From contig NZ_LMOB01000001.1 in assembly GCF_001423185.1 (NCBI RefSeq), forward strand, positions 699,437 through 763,436: a stretch of 64,000 nt of DNA, in the 5' to 3' direction. The DNA is from Plantibacter sp. Leaf314. GTDB taxonomy: Bacteria > Actinomycetota > Actinomycetes > Actinomycetales > Microbacteriaceae. Made by a program: the position numbers and the translations under genes. The notes under the pieces were generated by a model. That model was not told the origin of the DNA and made no database searches. It was given only the letters and a program-made list of their open reading frames with translations. Shown here piece by piece: positions 29,891 to 39,617 of the stretch; positions within the stretch are counted from its first letter, which is position 1, and every line of letters starts with the position of its first letter.

Positions 29891-31755
29891 GGGAGCTCCG
29901 ATGCGGCGGTGAGGGTCTGGGTGAAACCGAGCAAGGTGATCTTCTCTCCGGAGTTGACGGCTGGCACGTAGAACAGGAGCTGGTCGCCGTAGGTGGCCTG
30001 CGTCCCCTTCGCGCTCTCGGTGATCCCGGAGAGCGCGGCGACGGAACCCTGAGGTTTCACGGTAGCACCGGCGGTGACGACGCTGACCGTCTCACCTTCC
30101 TGGACGTTGACCGCCACGATCGCACCCGAGTCGTTGGTCGCCAGCGCGACGTTCGGACCGGTCCCGGCGGCGGCCGAGAAGGCGATGCTCGCGGTCGTCG
30201 GCAGGCCGGCGGCCTTCGTCGCCCGGTCGGCGGCGACCTGCGTGCGGAAGACGTCGCCGTCCGCGTCGAAGAGGCCGGCGAACGAACTCGCGTCACCGTT
30301 GGTGATGATGTCGGCGTACGCGGCCGCGATCTGCTCGGGCGGCATGACGAGCAGCTTCGAGTCCGGCGGCACACTCGCGGCGCCGATCGTCGCCGGAGCG
30401 ACGTTCTCGAGCCGTGCGCCTTCGAGGAGCTTCTCCGCGTAGACGACCTGGTAGTTCGACCGCGGGTCCTCCTGCGTCATGACGAGGACGGTCGGCGAAA
30501 CCGTCTCGTCCGACTTGTCCTGGATCGCGGTCATGACGGTGCGGGGCCAGGCGTCGGTCGCCTGCGGCAGGGTGAGGGTGACGGGCGACGCCGGGATGGG
30601 CGTCGCACCGGCGGCGTCGGCGACTTTCGCACGGAGGGCGTAGTTGGCAGTGCGTTCCGCGAGCGCCGGGCCGGCGAACCGGACCGCTGCGGCGGTGCCG
30701 TCGAGCGCGGCGTCGGCCTCGGAGGCAGCGGTCGAGATGCGCGACACGATGCGCTCGACCTGGGGAACGGTGACGACGGGAGCAGCGAAGTCCTGATCCT
30801 GGCTGTCGGCCGGGAGATCGGTCGCGGTCACCGTCGGCGTCGGGGACGGAGCACCGATCGTGGGCCAGTAGTCCTGTGAACATCCGCTGAGCCCGAGCGT
30901 CCCGACGAGGACGAGGGGCACACCGATCACCAGGGAACGGCGGAGCGGACCGCGCTTGGTCTTGCCTGCACCGAGTTCTCGGGGGCGACGCGGCTTCGGC
31001 TGTCTCGACATCTTGGTGAGGCCCTTCTGTCCTTGGCCGGGACCCTTGCGGCGCGGGCCGCGGGAGCGACGCATCCGCTGGATGCCCGACAGGTACAACA
31101 CGATGCCGGCCAGGAGGACGACGATGCCGCCGGCGATCAGCGGCCCGGCCCACGGGGTGGCGTTGTCGAGGGGCCATGAGAGACGGAGTGAATCCGGGGC
31201 GGCGGCGCTGCCGTCGGTCGCGACGAGGACGTCGATGTCCTTCGGGAGGTTCATCGTCGCGATGACGGCGCCGGCCTCGTCGTACTCGCCGAGCCAGAGG
31301 TCCGACCCGCGCGGGTCGGGACCCTTGTCGTCGGCCGGGGCGGCTGCGGTCGGCTCCGGGGAGGGAGCGGTCGAGGGCTGGTCGCTCGGTGACGCGTCAC
31401 CGTCGTCCGTGGAGTCGTCGGCGTCCGGGACGACGCTCGTCGTCGTCAGCGCGGTCCCCGCGCTGTTGACCCCGACCCGGCTGTAGGGCTCGTCGCCCAG
31501 CCAGGCGGTGATGTCGTCCGCGCGACCGTAGCTCATGAACACCTGTGTGTCGCCGCCGGCGCTCGCGACGATCGACTGCGCCCCCGGCTGCGACTGCAAC
31601 ACACTCCCGGGGATGACGATGAAGCGGTCTCCGTCGTCCACCGTCGTCGACAGGCTGAACGTACCCGGTTGGAGGAACACGGTCCGTTGCGCGATGCCGG
31701 TCACGATCATGACGGCAGCCACGACGAACGCGGCGATGGCGAGAACGAAACGCAC
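29887..31755 (-). CDS. Two-part membrane protein with an internal lipoprotein-like segment, function unknown
   Basis: A 622-residue protein that I do not recognise. An N-terminal membrane anchor (about 1-22) leads to an extracytoplasmic domain, an acidic Ser/Thr/Pro stretch and a second membrane helix (about 200-222). After a basic Arg/Lys-rich loop comes a third hydrophobic segment ending in the lipobox-like GTLGLSGC, then a long secreted domain. The start is GTG at 31755 because AGAGGAGAG sits seven bases upstream; an ATG at 31797 lacks a good site. An in-frame ATG at 31011, just before the basic loop, could start a separate 374-residue lipoprotein. Confidence 0.75.
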   Translation of the reverse strand: MRFVLAIAAFVVAAVMIVTGIAQRTVFLQPGTFSLSTTVDDGDRFIVIPGSVLQSQPGAQSIVASAGGDTQVFMSYGRADDITAWLGDEPYSRVGVNSAGTALTTTSVVPDADDSTDDGDASPSDQPSTAPSPEPTAAAPADDKGPDPRGSDLWLGEYDEAGAVIATMNLPKDIDVLVATDGSAAAPDSLRLSWPLDNATPWAGPLIAGGIVVLLAGIVLYLSGIQRMRRSRGPRRKGPGQGQKGLTKMSRQPKPRRPRELGAGKTKRGPLRRSLVIGVPLVLVGTLGLSGCSQDYWPTIGAPSPTPTVTATDLPADSQDQDFAAPVVTVPQVERIVSRISTAASEADAALDGTAAAVRFAGPALAERTANYALRAKVADAAGATPIPASPVTLTLPQATDAWPRTVMTAIQDKSDETVSPTVLVMTQEDPRSNYQVVYAEKLLEGARLENVAPATIGAASVPPDSKLLVMPPEQIAAAYADIITNGDASSFAGLFDADGDVFRTQVAADRATKAAGLPTTASIAFSAAAGTGPNVALATNDSGAIVAVNVQEGETVSVVTAGATVKPQGSVAALSGITESAKGTQATYGDQLLFYVPAVNSGEKITLLGFTQTLTAASELP

Positions 31756-31874
31756 GGAATACTCTCCTCTGGCGCCGGGGACGACGCGGGTGATCATGCG
31801 CCCGACGGGCTCCGGCGGGTCGGGCCGGCACGAGACGCAGGTGGTTCAGGCTATCGGACGTGACTGGGAGGCTG

Positions 31875-32618
31875 CTAGACGGCTGCTGAACGGTCCGGCG
31901 TCGGCCAGTGCGTCGGCAGCGGCAGTGCCGCAGGCTGCACCGCGGCCACGATCTCGGTGAGGACGCGTCGGGTCTGACTCTCGCCCACCCAGAGGTGCTT
32001 CGCACGGTCGACCGGTACGAGCGTCGCCCCCGGGAGGACGCCGAAACGCTCCGTCGCCTCCGGTGGCCGGAGGAAGTCGTCGAACTCCGGGACGAGCACG
32101 ATCATCGGGCGTTCGTCGGCGGCCCACGCGCGCAACTCGTCGTCGCTGGTGCGGTGGAGCGGCGGCGAGAGGAGGATCACCCCGTCGACGGCCGCTTCGC
32201 GTCCGTACTTCAACACCAACTCGGTTCCGAAGGACCACCCGAGCAACCACGGATGCGGGAGTCCGCGCTCAGCGACGAAGGCCAACGCCGCCTCGACGTC
32301 CGCCCGTTCGCCCACTCCACCGTCGAAGGCGCCGTCGCTCGTCCCGCGGGGTGACGAGGTCCCCCGCGTGTTGAACCGGAGGACGGCGATCCCCGCCAGG
32401 GCCGGCAGGCGTGCGGCGGCCTTCCGGAGCACATGGGAGTCCATGAACCCGCCAGCGGTCGGCAGCGGGTGCAGGGTCACCAGGGTGGCGACGATCGGGC
32501 CGTCCGCCGGCACGGCGAGCTCACCGACGAGGGTCAGGCCGTCGCTGGTGTGCAGCTCGATATCCTCGCGGACGGCGGGCAACTCGGTCCCGCCGCGGAT
32601 CTCGATGGTGTCGGTCAT
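31875..32618 (-). CDS. Alpha/beta hydrolase (dienelactone hydrolase-like)
   Basis: A 247-residue alpha/beta hydrolase with nucleophile S129 in GWSFG, a likely acid at D180/D181 (PEFDDF) and H208 (RAKHLW). The HPLPTAGGFMDSHV block near residue 50 gives the oxyanion region. The substrate is unknown. A GAGGAGGAG site eight bases upstream of the ATG at 32618 decides the start. Confidence 0.82.
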   Translation of the reverse strand: MTDTIEIRGGTELPAVREDIELHTSDGLTLVGELAVPADGPIVATLVTLHPLPTAGGFMDSHVLRKAAARLPALAGIAVLRFNTRGTSSPRGTSDGAFDGGVGERADVEAALAFVAERGLPHPWLLGWSFGTELVLKYGREAAVDGVILLSPPLHRTSDDELRAWAADERPMIVLVPEFDDFLRPPEATERFGVLPGATLVPVDRAKHLWVGESQTRRVLTEIVAAVQPAALPLPTHWPTPDRSAAV

Positions 32619-32673
32619 GTGATGTCTCCTCCTCGGGGCGGATCGTCGGCGTCTCCGGGCGACCGGAGCGCCC

Positions 32674-32964
32674 TCAACGGATCCGCCAACATCGCTCATG
32701 CCAATGGCGTCGAGCGGCGATGTCCGCCTGATCGCCCAGCACGCCGTCCGCGCGCCAGGTCACCACGTGCGCGGTACCCGGCGGGATCGTCTGCCCGCAG
32801 CCCGGGCAGACGTAGGTCTTCTGTGCGCTGGAACCGGACACCGGTTGGACATTCCAGGAGCCGTCCCGGTGGTCTTCGGTGCGCTTCCACCCGGCGAGCA
32901 GCCGGTCGAGCCCGTTGCCTTCGTCGTCGCCGGGCCGAGGCCGATGGCGGTGATGTCGAGGCAT
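32674..32964 (-). CDS. Small conserved Cys/His protein, putative metal binder
   Basis: A 96-residue protein with a charged, His-rich N-terminus and a compact C-terminal part holding C53-x2-C56 (YVCPGCGQ), PPGTAHVVTW, and the closing HWHERC (H87, H89, C92). The CxxC plus terminal His/Cys pattern suggests one zinc site. I believe similar short proteins are common in actinomycetes, but I know no function. Confidence 0.7.
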   Translation of the reverse strand: MPRHHRHRPRPGDDEGNGLDRLLAGWKRTEDHRDGSWNVQPVSGSSAQKTYVCPGCGQTIPPGTAHVVTWRADGVLGDQADIAARRHWHERCWRIR

Positions 32965-33020
32965 GGGTCAAGTCTAGGCACAGCCTCCCCGACACCCGTC
33001 GAGCGGGCGCGCGGGTCGGG

Positions 33021-33710
33021 TCAGTACCAGCCGTTCGACTCCGAGTGAGCCCACGCACCGCACGGCGTGCTGTACCGGCTCGTGATGTACCCGAGCCCCC
33101 AGGTGATCTGCGTGGCCGGGTTGGTCGCCCAGTCCGCTCCTGCAGACGCCATCTTCGAGCCGGGCAGTGCCTGCGGGATGCCGGTCGCGCCGGAGCTCGC
33201 GTTGTACGCGTACACGTTCCAGCCGGACTCGCGGTTCCACAGGGATACGAGGCAGCTGTACTCGCCCTCTCCCCAACCGTTCGCCATGACCATGTCGTAC
33301 GCGATGGCCTGAGCCGTACCCGGGTCGGGTGTTCCCGCCGCCGGCGCACTGCCGGACGAGGAACCCTTGTCCGTCGCGGCCGGGGCGGCCACGGGTGGCG
33401 GCGGGGGCGGCGGAGCGACGACCTCGTAGCTGTCGCGGGCGAAGGTGTACTGGAAGTTCGAGCTGGCGACCACCGACTGCGCGGCGTTCCCGCCGAACTG
33501 CGCCTGCTTCTCGGCGTAGGAGGATGCCACCACGCTCGAGGTCGGGTCGACCATCGTCACCGCCACGAAGCCGAACGCCGCGGTGGCCGCGAAGATCCCG
33601 AGGACCTTCTTGCCACGCGAACGCGGACGACGGTAGGACTGAACAGCCTTACCGGAGTTCGGCTGGGCTGATGGTTTCCACGGAGTCACGTCAGTTGAGT
33701 GTTGAGGCAC
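33021..33710 (-). CDS. Secreted lytic transglycosylase-like protein
   Basis: About 229 residues. A basic N-terminus is followed by a signal-anchor helix (KKVLGIFAATAAFGFVAVTM), a helical stretch, a proline run and a Ser/Ala linker. The C-terminal ~75-residue domain holds CLVSLWNRESGWNVYAYN (catalytic Glu), GATGIPQALPGSKM and GLGYITSRY. These match the SLT/aggregation-promoting-factor type domain that cleaves peptidoglycan. The start is uncertain: I used GTG 33710, but no clear ribosome site is seen; an ATG at 33749 and downstream GTGs are alternatives. Confidence 0.8.
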   Translation of the reverse strand: MPQHSTDVTPWKPSAQPNSGKAVQSYRRPRSRGKKVLGIFAATAAFGFVAVTMVDPTSSVVASSYAEKQAQFGGNAAQSVVASSNFQYTFARDSYEVVAPPPPPPPVAAPAATDKGSSSGSAPAAGTPDPGTAQAIAYDMVMANGWGEGEYSCLVSLWNRESGWNVYAYNASSGATGIPQALPGSKMASAGADWATNPATQITWGLGYITSRYSTPCGAWAHSESNGWY

Positions 33711-33764
33711 GATGCATCGATGGTAGCCGAGAACACCGGAACAGGCCACCGGAGAGGAGGACCC

Positions 33765-34322
33765 TCAGCGAACCGCCAGCATGACGTCGACGACGCTGTC
33801 GAGGAGGGCGTCGACCTGCGACTCTCGATAGCCCGCCCATTCGTTGCGGAAGACGGCGGTTCGGACACGGTCGACACTGAGCGGCGTCCCGTCGTGGAAA
33901 TAGGCGACGAGGCGGTCCGCCAGAGCGTCGACGTCCTTCCGGCTGTACCCCCGCGCGAGGAGGCTCACCCGATTGAACCGTTGGCCCTCGGGACGGGTCA
34001 GCCGGTTGAGGATGACCTGGGCGGTGCCGCGGGCGTCACGGAGCCACTCCTTCGCGCCGCGCTCCTCGACGGACCGCTCGCGCTCCCGCAGGGAGAAGGC
34101 GTCCTCGAGGCGCTCCAGTGCGGCGTCGACGTGCTCGGTGCTGTACCCGCCGCGCACCAGCCGGAAGGCCACCCGACGGATGTCCTCTGCGGACAGCACG
34201 GTGTCGGCGTCGGCCTCGGCGTCCTGTGCGTACGCCGCGCGAGCGCGGTCGAGGAACTCGTCGACCTCGGCTGGATCGTAGCCACGCTTCGAACGCTTGG
34301 AGGTGGGGAAGATCGTGCTCAC
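33765..34322 (-). CDS. DivIVA-domain protein
   Basis: A 185-residue protein starting STIFPTSKRSKRGYDPAEVDEFLDRAR, with the lipid-binding DivIVA motif (RGYDPAEVDEFL), and three further diverged repeats of it (RGGYSTEHVDAAL, RGYSRKDVDAL, AGYRESQVDALL). It is mostly helical. Proteins of this kind sit at curved membrane or septa; this one has no long coiled coil, so it is not classical Wag31. I chose GTG 34322 because GGGGGAGAA lies at proper spacing upstream; an ATG at 34340 would adjoin no site. Confidence 0.82.
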   Translation of the reverse strand: MSTIFPTSKRSKRGYDPAEVDEFLDRARAAYAQDAEADADTVLSAEDIRRVAFRLVRGGYSTEHVDAALERLEDAFSLRERERSVEERGAKEWLRDARGTAQVILNRLTRPEGQRFNRVSLLARGYSRKDVDALADRLVAYFHDGTPLSVDRVRTAVFRNEWAGYRESQVDALLDSVVDVMLAVR

Positions 34323-34377
34323 CGGACCATTCTCCCCCATGACGGACTGATCGAGCGAAACCGAGGGTGCCGGCGAC

Positions 34378-35424
34378 TCAGCTCGCGAGCGAACCGAAGA
34401 CCAGGTAGACGACGTAGGCGACGACGGCCGACGGCAGGATGGAGTCCAGCCGATCCAGGAATCCGCCGTGCCCGGGAAGCCAGGAACTCATGTCCTTGAC
34501 GCCGATGTCGCGTTTGATGAGCGACTCGGCGAGATCGCCGACCGTCGCGCTCCCGAGGAGCAGGAGACCGAGGAGCACACCGACCCACCACGGGACGCCC
34601 AGCATCAGGATCGCCAGGAGGACGCCGGCCACGACCGCCGCGACGCCTGCCCCGGCGAAGCCCTCCCACGTCTTGTTCGGACTGATCACGGGCGCCATCT
34701 TGTGCTTGCCGAACGACAGACCGCTCGCGTAGGCGCCGACGTCGACGCAGATGACGAGGATCAGGAAGGCGAGCGTCCACCACTCCCCGTCCGGTTGGGC
34801 GACGAGGTAGACGGCGAAGGACGCGAGGAACGGCACGTAGACCTGGATGAAGGTCCCCGAGGCCAGATCCCGGACGAGCGTCGGGAGATCCGTGCGCCTG
34901 GTAGCGATCAGCTGCTCGGCCACCCGCCAGACGATCACCAGCAGGATGCCGAGGAGGACGACCGACCAGCGCCACACGTCGTGCAGGAAGAACGCGGCCG
35001 GTTGCATGGCGACCGCCGAGATCACCGTCGGGATCGCCGGGACCCGACGGCCGGTGTGCTCGAGGGCCTTCCGCAGTTCCAGTGCTGCGAAGGCCACTAC
35101 GGCCGACGCGAGCACCACGAAGATCACCTTGAAGATGATGAGGCTCACGAGCATGATGCCGCCGGCCGCCACCCCGATGAGGATGGCGTTGACCAGGTTG
35201 CGGCCGACACGAGCCTCGATGCGCTCGTTCGTCGCGTCGAACTGCGCCTTCGTGGCCTGGACCTGGCGCTCGATGTCGGCCCTGGTGACCTCGACCTGGC
35301 GCTCGAACTTGGCCCGACGGTCCTTCAGCTGCGACCGCAGCTCCTGCGGTCCGAGCTTGCCGGCTTTGCCGGGTTCCGGCGTCGTCGGCTCAGCCGACCG
35401 CCCGGAAGCGACATCGTCTTCCAC
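34378..35424 (-). CDS. cdsA: Phosphatidate cytidylyltransferase
   Basis: A 348-residue enzyme making CDP-diacylglycerol. A long charged N-terminal extension (about 1-70, rich in K/E/Q, possibly coiled) precedes about eight membrane helices. The CTP_transf_1 signature is intact near the C-terminus: SLIKRDIGVKD followed by LPGHGGFLDRLDS. Start GTG at 35424. It follows frr by 71 bases in the rpsB-tsf-pyrH-frr-cdsA order. Confidence 0.95.
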   Translation of the reverse strand: MEDDVASGRSAEPTTPEPGKAGKLGPQELRSQLKDRRAKFERQVEVTRADIERQVQATKAQFDATNERIEARVGRNLVNAILIGVAAGGIMLVSLIIFKVIFVVLASAVVAFAALELRKALEHTGRRVPAIPTVISAVAMQPAAFFLHDVWRWSVVLLGILLVIVWRVAEQLIATRRTDLPTLVRDLASGTFIQVYVPFLASFAVYLVAQPDGEWWTLAFLILVICVDVGAYASGLSFGKHKMAPVISPNKTWEGFAGAGVAAVVAGVLLAILMLGVPWWVGVLLGLLLLGSATVGDLAESLIKRDIGVKDMSSWLPGHGGFLDRLDSILPSAVVAYVVYLVFGSLAS

Positions 35425-35495
35425 AGGTACCTCCAGCGGGCCGGCCGTCGATCGATTGACCGGGCGGCGAACGGAATCAGCGGACGGACAGCGGC

Positions 35496-36050
35496 TCAGA
35501 TCGAGAGCAGCTCGGTCTCCTTGGCCTTCAGCGCGGCGTCGACGGCGTCGATGTGCGACTTGGTGACCGCCTCGAGCTCCTTCTCCCCGCGCGCGACATC
35601 GTCATCGCCGACCTCGCTCTTGAGTGCCTCGAGGTCGTCCTTGCCCTTGCGACGGATGTTCCGGATGGAGACCTTCGCGTCCTCGCCCTTACCGCGGACG
35701 ATCTTCACGTACTCCTTGCGACGCTCGGCGGTCAGCTCCGGCATCGTGACCCGGATGACCGTGCCGTCGTTCGTCGGGTTGGCGCCGAGGTTCGGGATGT
35801 CCCGGATCGCCTGCTCGATGTCGCGCAGCGCGGTCTTGTCGTAGGGCGTCACGACGATGGTGCGCGCCTCCTGGTTCTGCAGGGAGGCGAGCTGGGCGAG
35901 CGGGGTCGGCGTGCCGTAGTAGCTCACCAGCACCTTCTGGAACAGCTGGGGGTTGGCGCGACCCGTACGCACCGTGGCGAAGTCATCCTTCGCGGCCTCG
36001 ACGGCCTTCGACATCCGGGTACCAACATCCGAGAGGACATCCGCGATCAC
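35496..36050 (-). CDS. frr: Ribosome recycling factor
   Basis: A 184-residue RRF with the conserved segments [44 protein letters not shown] and [21 protein letters not shown] (shown in part). It splits post-termination ribosomes with EF-G. The start is the GTG at 36050, because the AAAGGAG site would abut the GTG at 36056 but is correctly spaced for 36050. Confidence 0.97.
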   Translation of the reverse strand: MIADVLSDVGTRMSKAVEAAKDDFATVRTGRANPQLFQKVLVSYYGTPTPLAQLASLQNQEARTIVVTPYDKTALRDIEQAIRDIPNLGANPTNDGTVIRVTMPELTAERRKEYVKIVRGKGEDAKVSIRNIRRKGKDDLEALKSEVGDDDVARGEKELEAVTKSHIDAVDAALKAKETELLSI

Positions 36051-36122
36051 GAGCACTCCTTTGATTGCATTACTGGGTTCAGTCTAGTCGGGCGACGGCG
36101 CAGGACCTGGCCGCCCTGCCGC

Positions 36123-36836
36123 CTACGCGGAGGTGACGAGGGTGCCGATCGCAGCGCCACGGATGGCTGCCGTCACGTTCCCGGCGGGTTCCATGCCGAA
36201 GACCCGCATCGGCATGCCGTTGTCCATGCAGAGGCTGAACGCCGTCGAGTCGACGACCTTCAGGCCGCGCTGGAGGGCCTCCTGGTAGGAGATCGTGTCG
36301 ATCTTCGTCGCGGTCGGGTCGACGCGCGGGTCGGCGGTGTAGACCCCGTCGACACCGTTCTTCGCGACGAGCACCTCGACGGCGCCGATCTCCAGCGCGC
36401 GCTGCGCCGAGACGGTGTCGGTCGAGAAGTAGGGCAGCCCTGCGCCGGCACCGAAGATCACGACGCGACCCTTCTCGAGGTGACGCTCCGCGCGGAGCGG
36501 GATGTACGGCTCGGCGACCTGCGTCATGGCGATGGCGGACTGCACGCGGGTCGCGGCGCCGGCCTGCTCCAGGAAGTCCTGGAGCGCCAAGGCGTTCATC
36601 ACCGTTCCGAGCATGCCCATGTAGTCGGCTCGCCCGCGGTCCATCCCGCGCTGGCTGAGCTCGGCACCACGGAAGAAGTTGCCTCCTCCGACGACCACGG
36701 CGACCTCGACCTCGGCGGTCGCTTCCGCGATCTCTCGGGCGATCGACCCGACGACGTCGGGATTGACGCCCAGCTGGCCGCCTCCGAACGCCTCACCTGA
36801 CAGCTTGAGCAGTACCCTGCGCTTCTTCTCCGGCAT
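36123..36836 (-). CDS. pyrH: UMP kinase
   Basis: A 237-residue bacterial UMP kinase of the amino-acid-kinase fold, with [38 protein letters not shown] and [13 protein letters not shown]. It makes UDP for nucleic acid and envelope synthesis. It lies between tsf and frr on the minus strand. Confidence 0.97.
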   Translation of the reverse strand: MPEKKRRVLLKLSGEAFGGGQLGVNPDVVGSIAREIAEATAEVEVAVVVGGGNFFRGAELSQRGMDRGRADYMGMLGTVMNALALQDFLEQAGAATRVQSAIAMTQVAEPYIPLRAERHLEKGRVVIFGAGAGLPYFSTDTVSAQRALEIGAVEVLVAKNGVDGVYTADPRVDPTATKIDTISYQEALQRGLKVVDSTAFSLCMDNGMPMRVFGMEPAGNVTAAIRGAAIGTLVTSA

Positions 36837-36962
36837 CCGCCTGTCCTCCCTCGTCCCTCACACAACTTAGTGCCCGGAGCCACGCGCTGTCCGCGACAAC
36901 CGACGACTCCGCGGCTGGATCATCACCGATTCGGCGTGCACGGATATGCCCGTGCACGCAAA

Positions 36963-36995
36963 GGGGTCCGGATCGCCACTGGCGATCCGGACCCC
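36963..36995 (-). terminator. Hairpin after tsf
   Basis: A perfect 15-bp stem (GGGGTCCGGATCGCC with its complement) with an ACT loop lies 10 bases past the tsf stop and is followed on the minus strand by TTTGCG. It separates rpsB-tsf from pyrH-frr-cdsA, at least partly. A smaller inverted repeat (GTGCACGG...CCGTGCAC) lies just beyond, near 36937-36958. Confidence 0.75.
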
Positions 36996-37005
36996 GTCAC
37001 AACTG

Positions 37006-37833
37006 CTACGCGCCGACCTTGAAGCGGGCGAACCCGGTCACGGTGAGGCCCGCGTCAGCGAGCACCTTCTGCACGGACAACTTGTTGTCCTTGGCGTAGT
37101 CCTGCTCGAGGAGCGCCACCTGCTTGAAGTACGAGGTCACTCGGCCTTCGACGATCTTCGGCAGAGCCGCCTCGGGCTTGCCCTCGTTCTTCGAGATCTC
37201 GGTGACGATCTCGCGCTCCTTCTCGACCTCGTCGGCCGGGACGTCGTCGCGGCTGAGGTAGGACGGGTTGGCGAAGGAGATGTGCTGCGCGGTGCTGCGA
37301 GCCGTCTCCGCGTCGTCACCCGTGTAGCCGACGACCACGCCGACCTGCGCGGGCAGGTCCTTGTTGGTCTTGTGGAGGTACACGGCGAAGTGCTCGCCCT
37401 GGACCACCGCGAGGCGGCGGAGTTCGAACTTCTCACCGATGATCGCTGCCGAGTCCGCGATGACCTCGGCGACGGTCTTGCCGTCGGCCGGAGCCGCGTT
37501 CCCCTCTTCGACGGTGGTCGCGCCGGCGGCGACGACCGCGTCGAGGACGAGGTCGGCGAGGGCGAGGAACTTCTCACCCTTCGCGACGAAGTCGGTCTCG
37601 CAGGCGAGCTCGATGAGGGTGGCGGTCTCGCCGTTCTCCTTCGCGGCGACGAGGCCTTCGCTCGTGGAGCGGTCGGCACGCTTCGCGTTGCCCTTCGCAC
37701 CCTTGAGGCGGAGGATCTCGGTCGCCTTCTCGACGTCGCCATCGGCTTCGACGAGTGCGTTCTTGGTGTCGACCATGCCGGTGCCGAGCTGCTCGCGCAG
37801 CACCTTCAGGTCAGCAAGAGAAAAGTTTGCCAT
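37006..37833 (-). CDS. tsf: Elongation factor Ts
   Basis: A 275-residue EF-Ts that recharges EF-Tu with GTP. The N-terminal UBA-like domain starts MANFSLADLKVLREQLGTG, and the core has the signature CETDFVAKGEKF. It is 18 bases downstream of rpsB, the usual rpsB-tsf pair. Confidence 0.97.
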   Translation of the reverse strand: MANFSLADLKVLREQLGTGMVDTKNALVEADGDVEKATEILRLKGAKGNAKRADRSTSEGLVAAKENGETATLIELACETDFVAKGEKFLALADLVLDAVVAAGATTVEEGNAAPADGKTVAEVIADSAAIIGEKFELRRLAVVQGEHFAVYLHKTNKDLPAQVGVVVGYTGDDAETARSTAQHISFANPSYLSRDDVPADEVEKEREIVTEISKNEGKPEAALPKIVEGRVTSYFKQVALLEQDYAKDNKLSVQKVLADAGLTVTGFARFKVGA

Positions 37834-37851
37834 TGCTGGTGATCTCCTTGA

Positions 37852-38778
37852 TTACTTCTCGTCGGCGACGGGCTCGGCTGCAGCTGCACCCGCGGCGTCG
37901 TCGGCGGACTCGGTTGCGGCGACCTCGACGTCTTCGACGGCGGGGGCGGACTCGACGGCGTCGGTCGCGGCGATGGCCTCATCGGCGACCTTCGCGGTCT
38001 CGGCGGAACCCTGCTCGCCACCCTGGAGCAGCTCCTGCTCCCACTCGGCGAGCGGCTCGGCCGGGGCGTCGCCCTCGGTCGGCTTCTGGTGGCGCTGGAT
38101 GAGCCCCTCGGCGGCGGCGTCGGCGATGATGCGCGTCAGCAGGCCGACGGAACGGATCGCGTCGTCGTTACCCGGGATCGGGTACGTGACCTCGTCGGGG
38201 TCGCAGTTGGTGTCGAGGATGCCGATGACGGGGATGCCGAGCTTGCGCGCCTCGTCGATCGCGAGGTGCTCCTTCTTGGTGTCGACGACCCAGAGGGCGG
38301 ACGGCGTCTTCGAGAGGTTGCGGATACCACCGAGCGACTTGTGGAGCTTGTCCAGCTCGCGCTTCTTGATGAGGAGTTCCTTCTTGGTGAAGCCGCTCTT
38401 CGAGGCGTCTTCGAAATCGAGCTCCTCGAGCTCCTTCATCCGGGCGAGTCGCTTCGACACCGTCTGGAAGTTGGTGAGGAGGCCACCGAGCCAACGCTGG
38501 TTGACGTAGGGCTGGCCGACGCGCGTCGCCTGCTCGGCGATGACTTCCTGCGCCTGCTTCTTCGTGCCGACGAAGAGGATGGTGCCGCCGTGGGCGACCG
38601 TCTCCTTGACGAAGTCGAAGGCCTGGTCGATGTAGCCGAGCGACTGCTGCAGGTCGATGATGTAGATGCCGGAACGCTCGGTGAAGATGAACCGCTTCAT
38701 CTTCGGGTTCCAACGGCGGGTCTGGTGCCCGAAGTGCACGCCGCTGTCGAGCAGCTGGCGGATGGTTACGACGGCCAT
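37852..38778 (-). CDS. rpsB: 30S ribosomal protein S2
   Basis: A 308-residue S2, starting [20 protein letters not shown], with [34 protein letters not shown] and YPIPGNDDA. The last 70 or so residues form an acidic Ala/Glu/Asp/Val tail, longer than in model bacteria. AGGAGAA precedes the ATG at 38778. First gene of rpsB-tsf. Confidence 0.97.
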   Translation of the reverse strand: MAVVTIRQLLDSGVHFGHQTRRWNPKMKRFIFTERSGIYIIDLQQSLGYIDQAFDFVKETVAHGGTILFVGTKKQAQEVIAEQATRVGQPYVNQRWLGGLLTNFQTVSKRLARMKELEELDFEDASKSGFTKKELLIKKRELDKLHKSLGGIRNLSKTPSALWVVDTKKEHLAIDEARKLGIPVIGILDTNCDPDEVTYPIPGNDDAIRSVGLLTRIIADAAAEGLIQRHQKPTEGDAPAEPLAEWEQELLQGGEQGSAETAKVADEAIAATDAVESAPAVEDVEVAATESADDAAGAAAAEPVADEK

Positions 38779-39089
38779 GAGCCGTTCTCCTGTTCTGCGC
38801 TCGCCACCGCACCGCTGGCGCGGACGGGTGGGAGTGCCTCGGTTGTCTGACGGACCGGATGGCCTCGTCCCTGGTGCCCGGCGCACGTCCGCCGCGCTCC
38901 GGAGAGCGAGGACCGAATGGAAGTGGAGGCCGAAATGGCACGCGTAGTCACCCCGACGAGCGAGGTGCTCCGTTCAGCATAGCATCCGGGCACCATGACG
39001 ACCGCGCTCCACAACCGCCTCGACACCTCGTCCGCTGCGCTCACCCGATTCCCCGTGGACCCCGGGTGTCCCGCTTCCGGGAACCTCGG
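38779..39089 (-). promoter_or_regulatory. Intergenic region and leader upstream of rpsB
   Basis: This 311-base gap between the divergent rpsB and M23 peptidase genes has no convincing gene. Read on the minus strand, a TATGCT hexamer (38976-38981) is a possible -10 for rpsB, giving a leader of roughly 190 bases; I see no strong -35. Direct S2 autoregulation at such leaders is known in other bacteria, but I cannot show a motif here. Confidence 0.35.
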
Positions 39090-39617
39090 ATGATGACCAT
39101 CTCCATCACGCTCCGCCTGCTCTCCGTCTGCCTGCTGCTCGGCACGCCGTCGAACGGCTCCGCCGTGACGCCGGCCTGGTCCGGGCCCCTCGCTCCCCCG
39201 CACCCGGTCGTCGCCCCCTTCGTCGCTCCTCCGGATCCGTACTCGGCGGGCCATCGAGGGATCGACATCGCGGCGAGCCCAGGAGCACCGGTCACAGCTG
39301 CGGCCGCCGGCGTCGTGACCTTCAGCGGGACGGTGGTGGACCGGCCGTTGGTCGTGATCCGGCACGACGATGGACACGTCTCCAGCATCGAACCGGTCGT
39401 GGGCTCGGTGGAGGTCGGCAGCTCCGTGCCGCGTGGAGCGCCGATCGGGACGGTCGGCAGTGGCGGACATTGCGCCGACCGGTGCGTGCACTTCGGGGTG
39501 CGACGCGACGGCGTCTACGTCAACCCGATGTTGCTGCTCGGCGAGGTCCCACCGGCGGTCCTGCTCCCGCTGACCGCGACGGCGGCGGCTCAGGCCCGTG
39601 GATGGGCGCTGCGGTAA
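39090..39617 (+). CDS. Secreted M23-family peptidase
   Basis: About 175 residues. A signal peptide (roughly 1-26) is followed by an M23/LytM domain: [20 protein letters not shown] carries the first His and Asp zinc ligands, and [16 protein letters not shown] the HxH-like end (H in VHFGV). It likely cuts peptidoglycan cross-links. I chose the ATG pair at 39090, as it gives a clean signal peptide; GTG 39066 is possible. Its 3' end overlaps xerC by 28 bases, convergently. Confidence 0.82.
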   Translation: MMTISITLRLLSVCLLLGTPSNGSAVTPAWSGPLAPPHPVVAPFVAPPDPYSAGHRGIDIAASPGAPVTAAAAGVVTFSGTVVDRPLVVIRHDDGHVSSIEPVVGSVEVGSSVPRGAPIGTVGSGGHCADRCVHFGVRRDGVYVNPMLLLGEVPPAVLLPLTATAAAQARGWALR

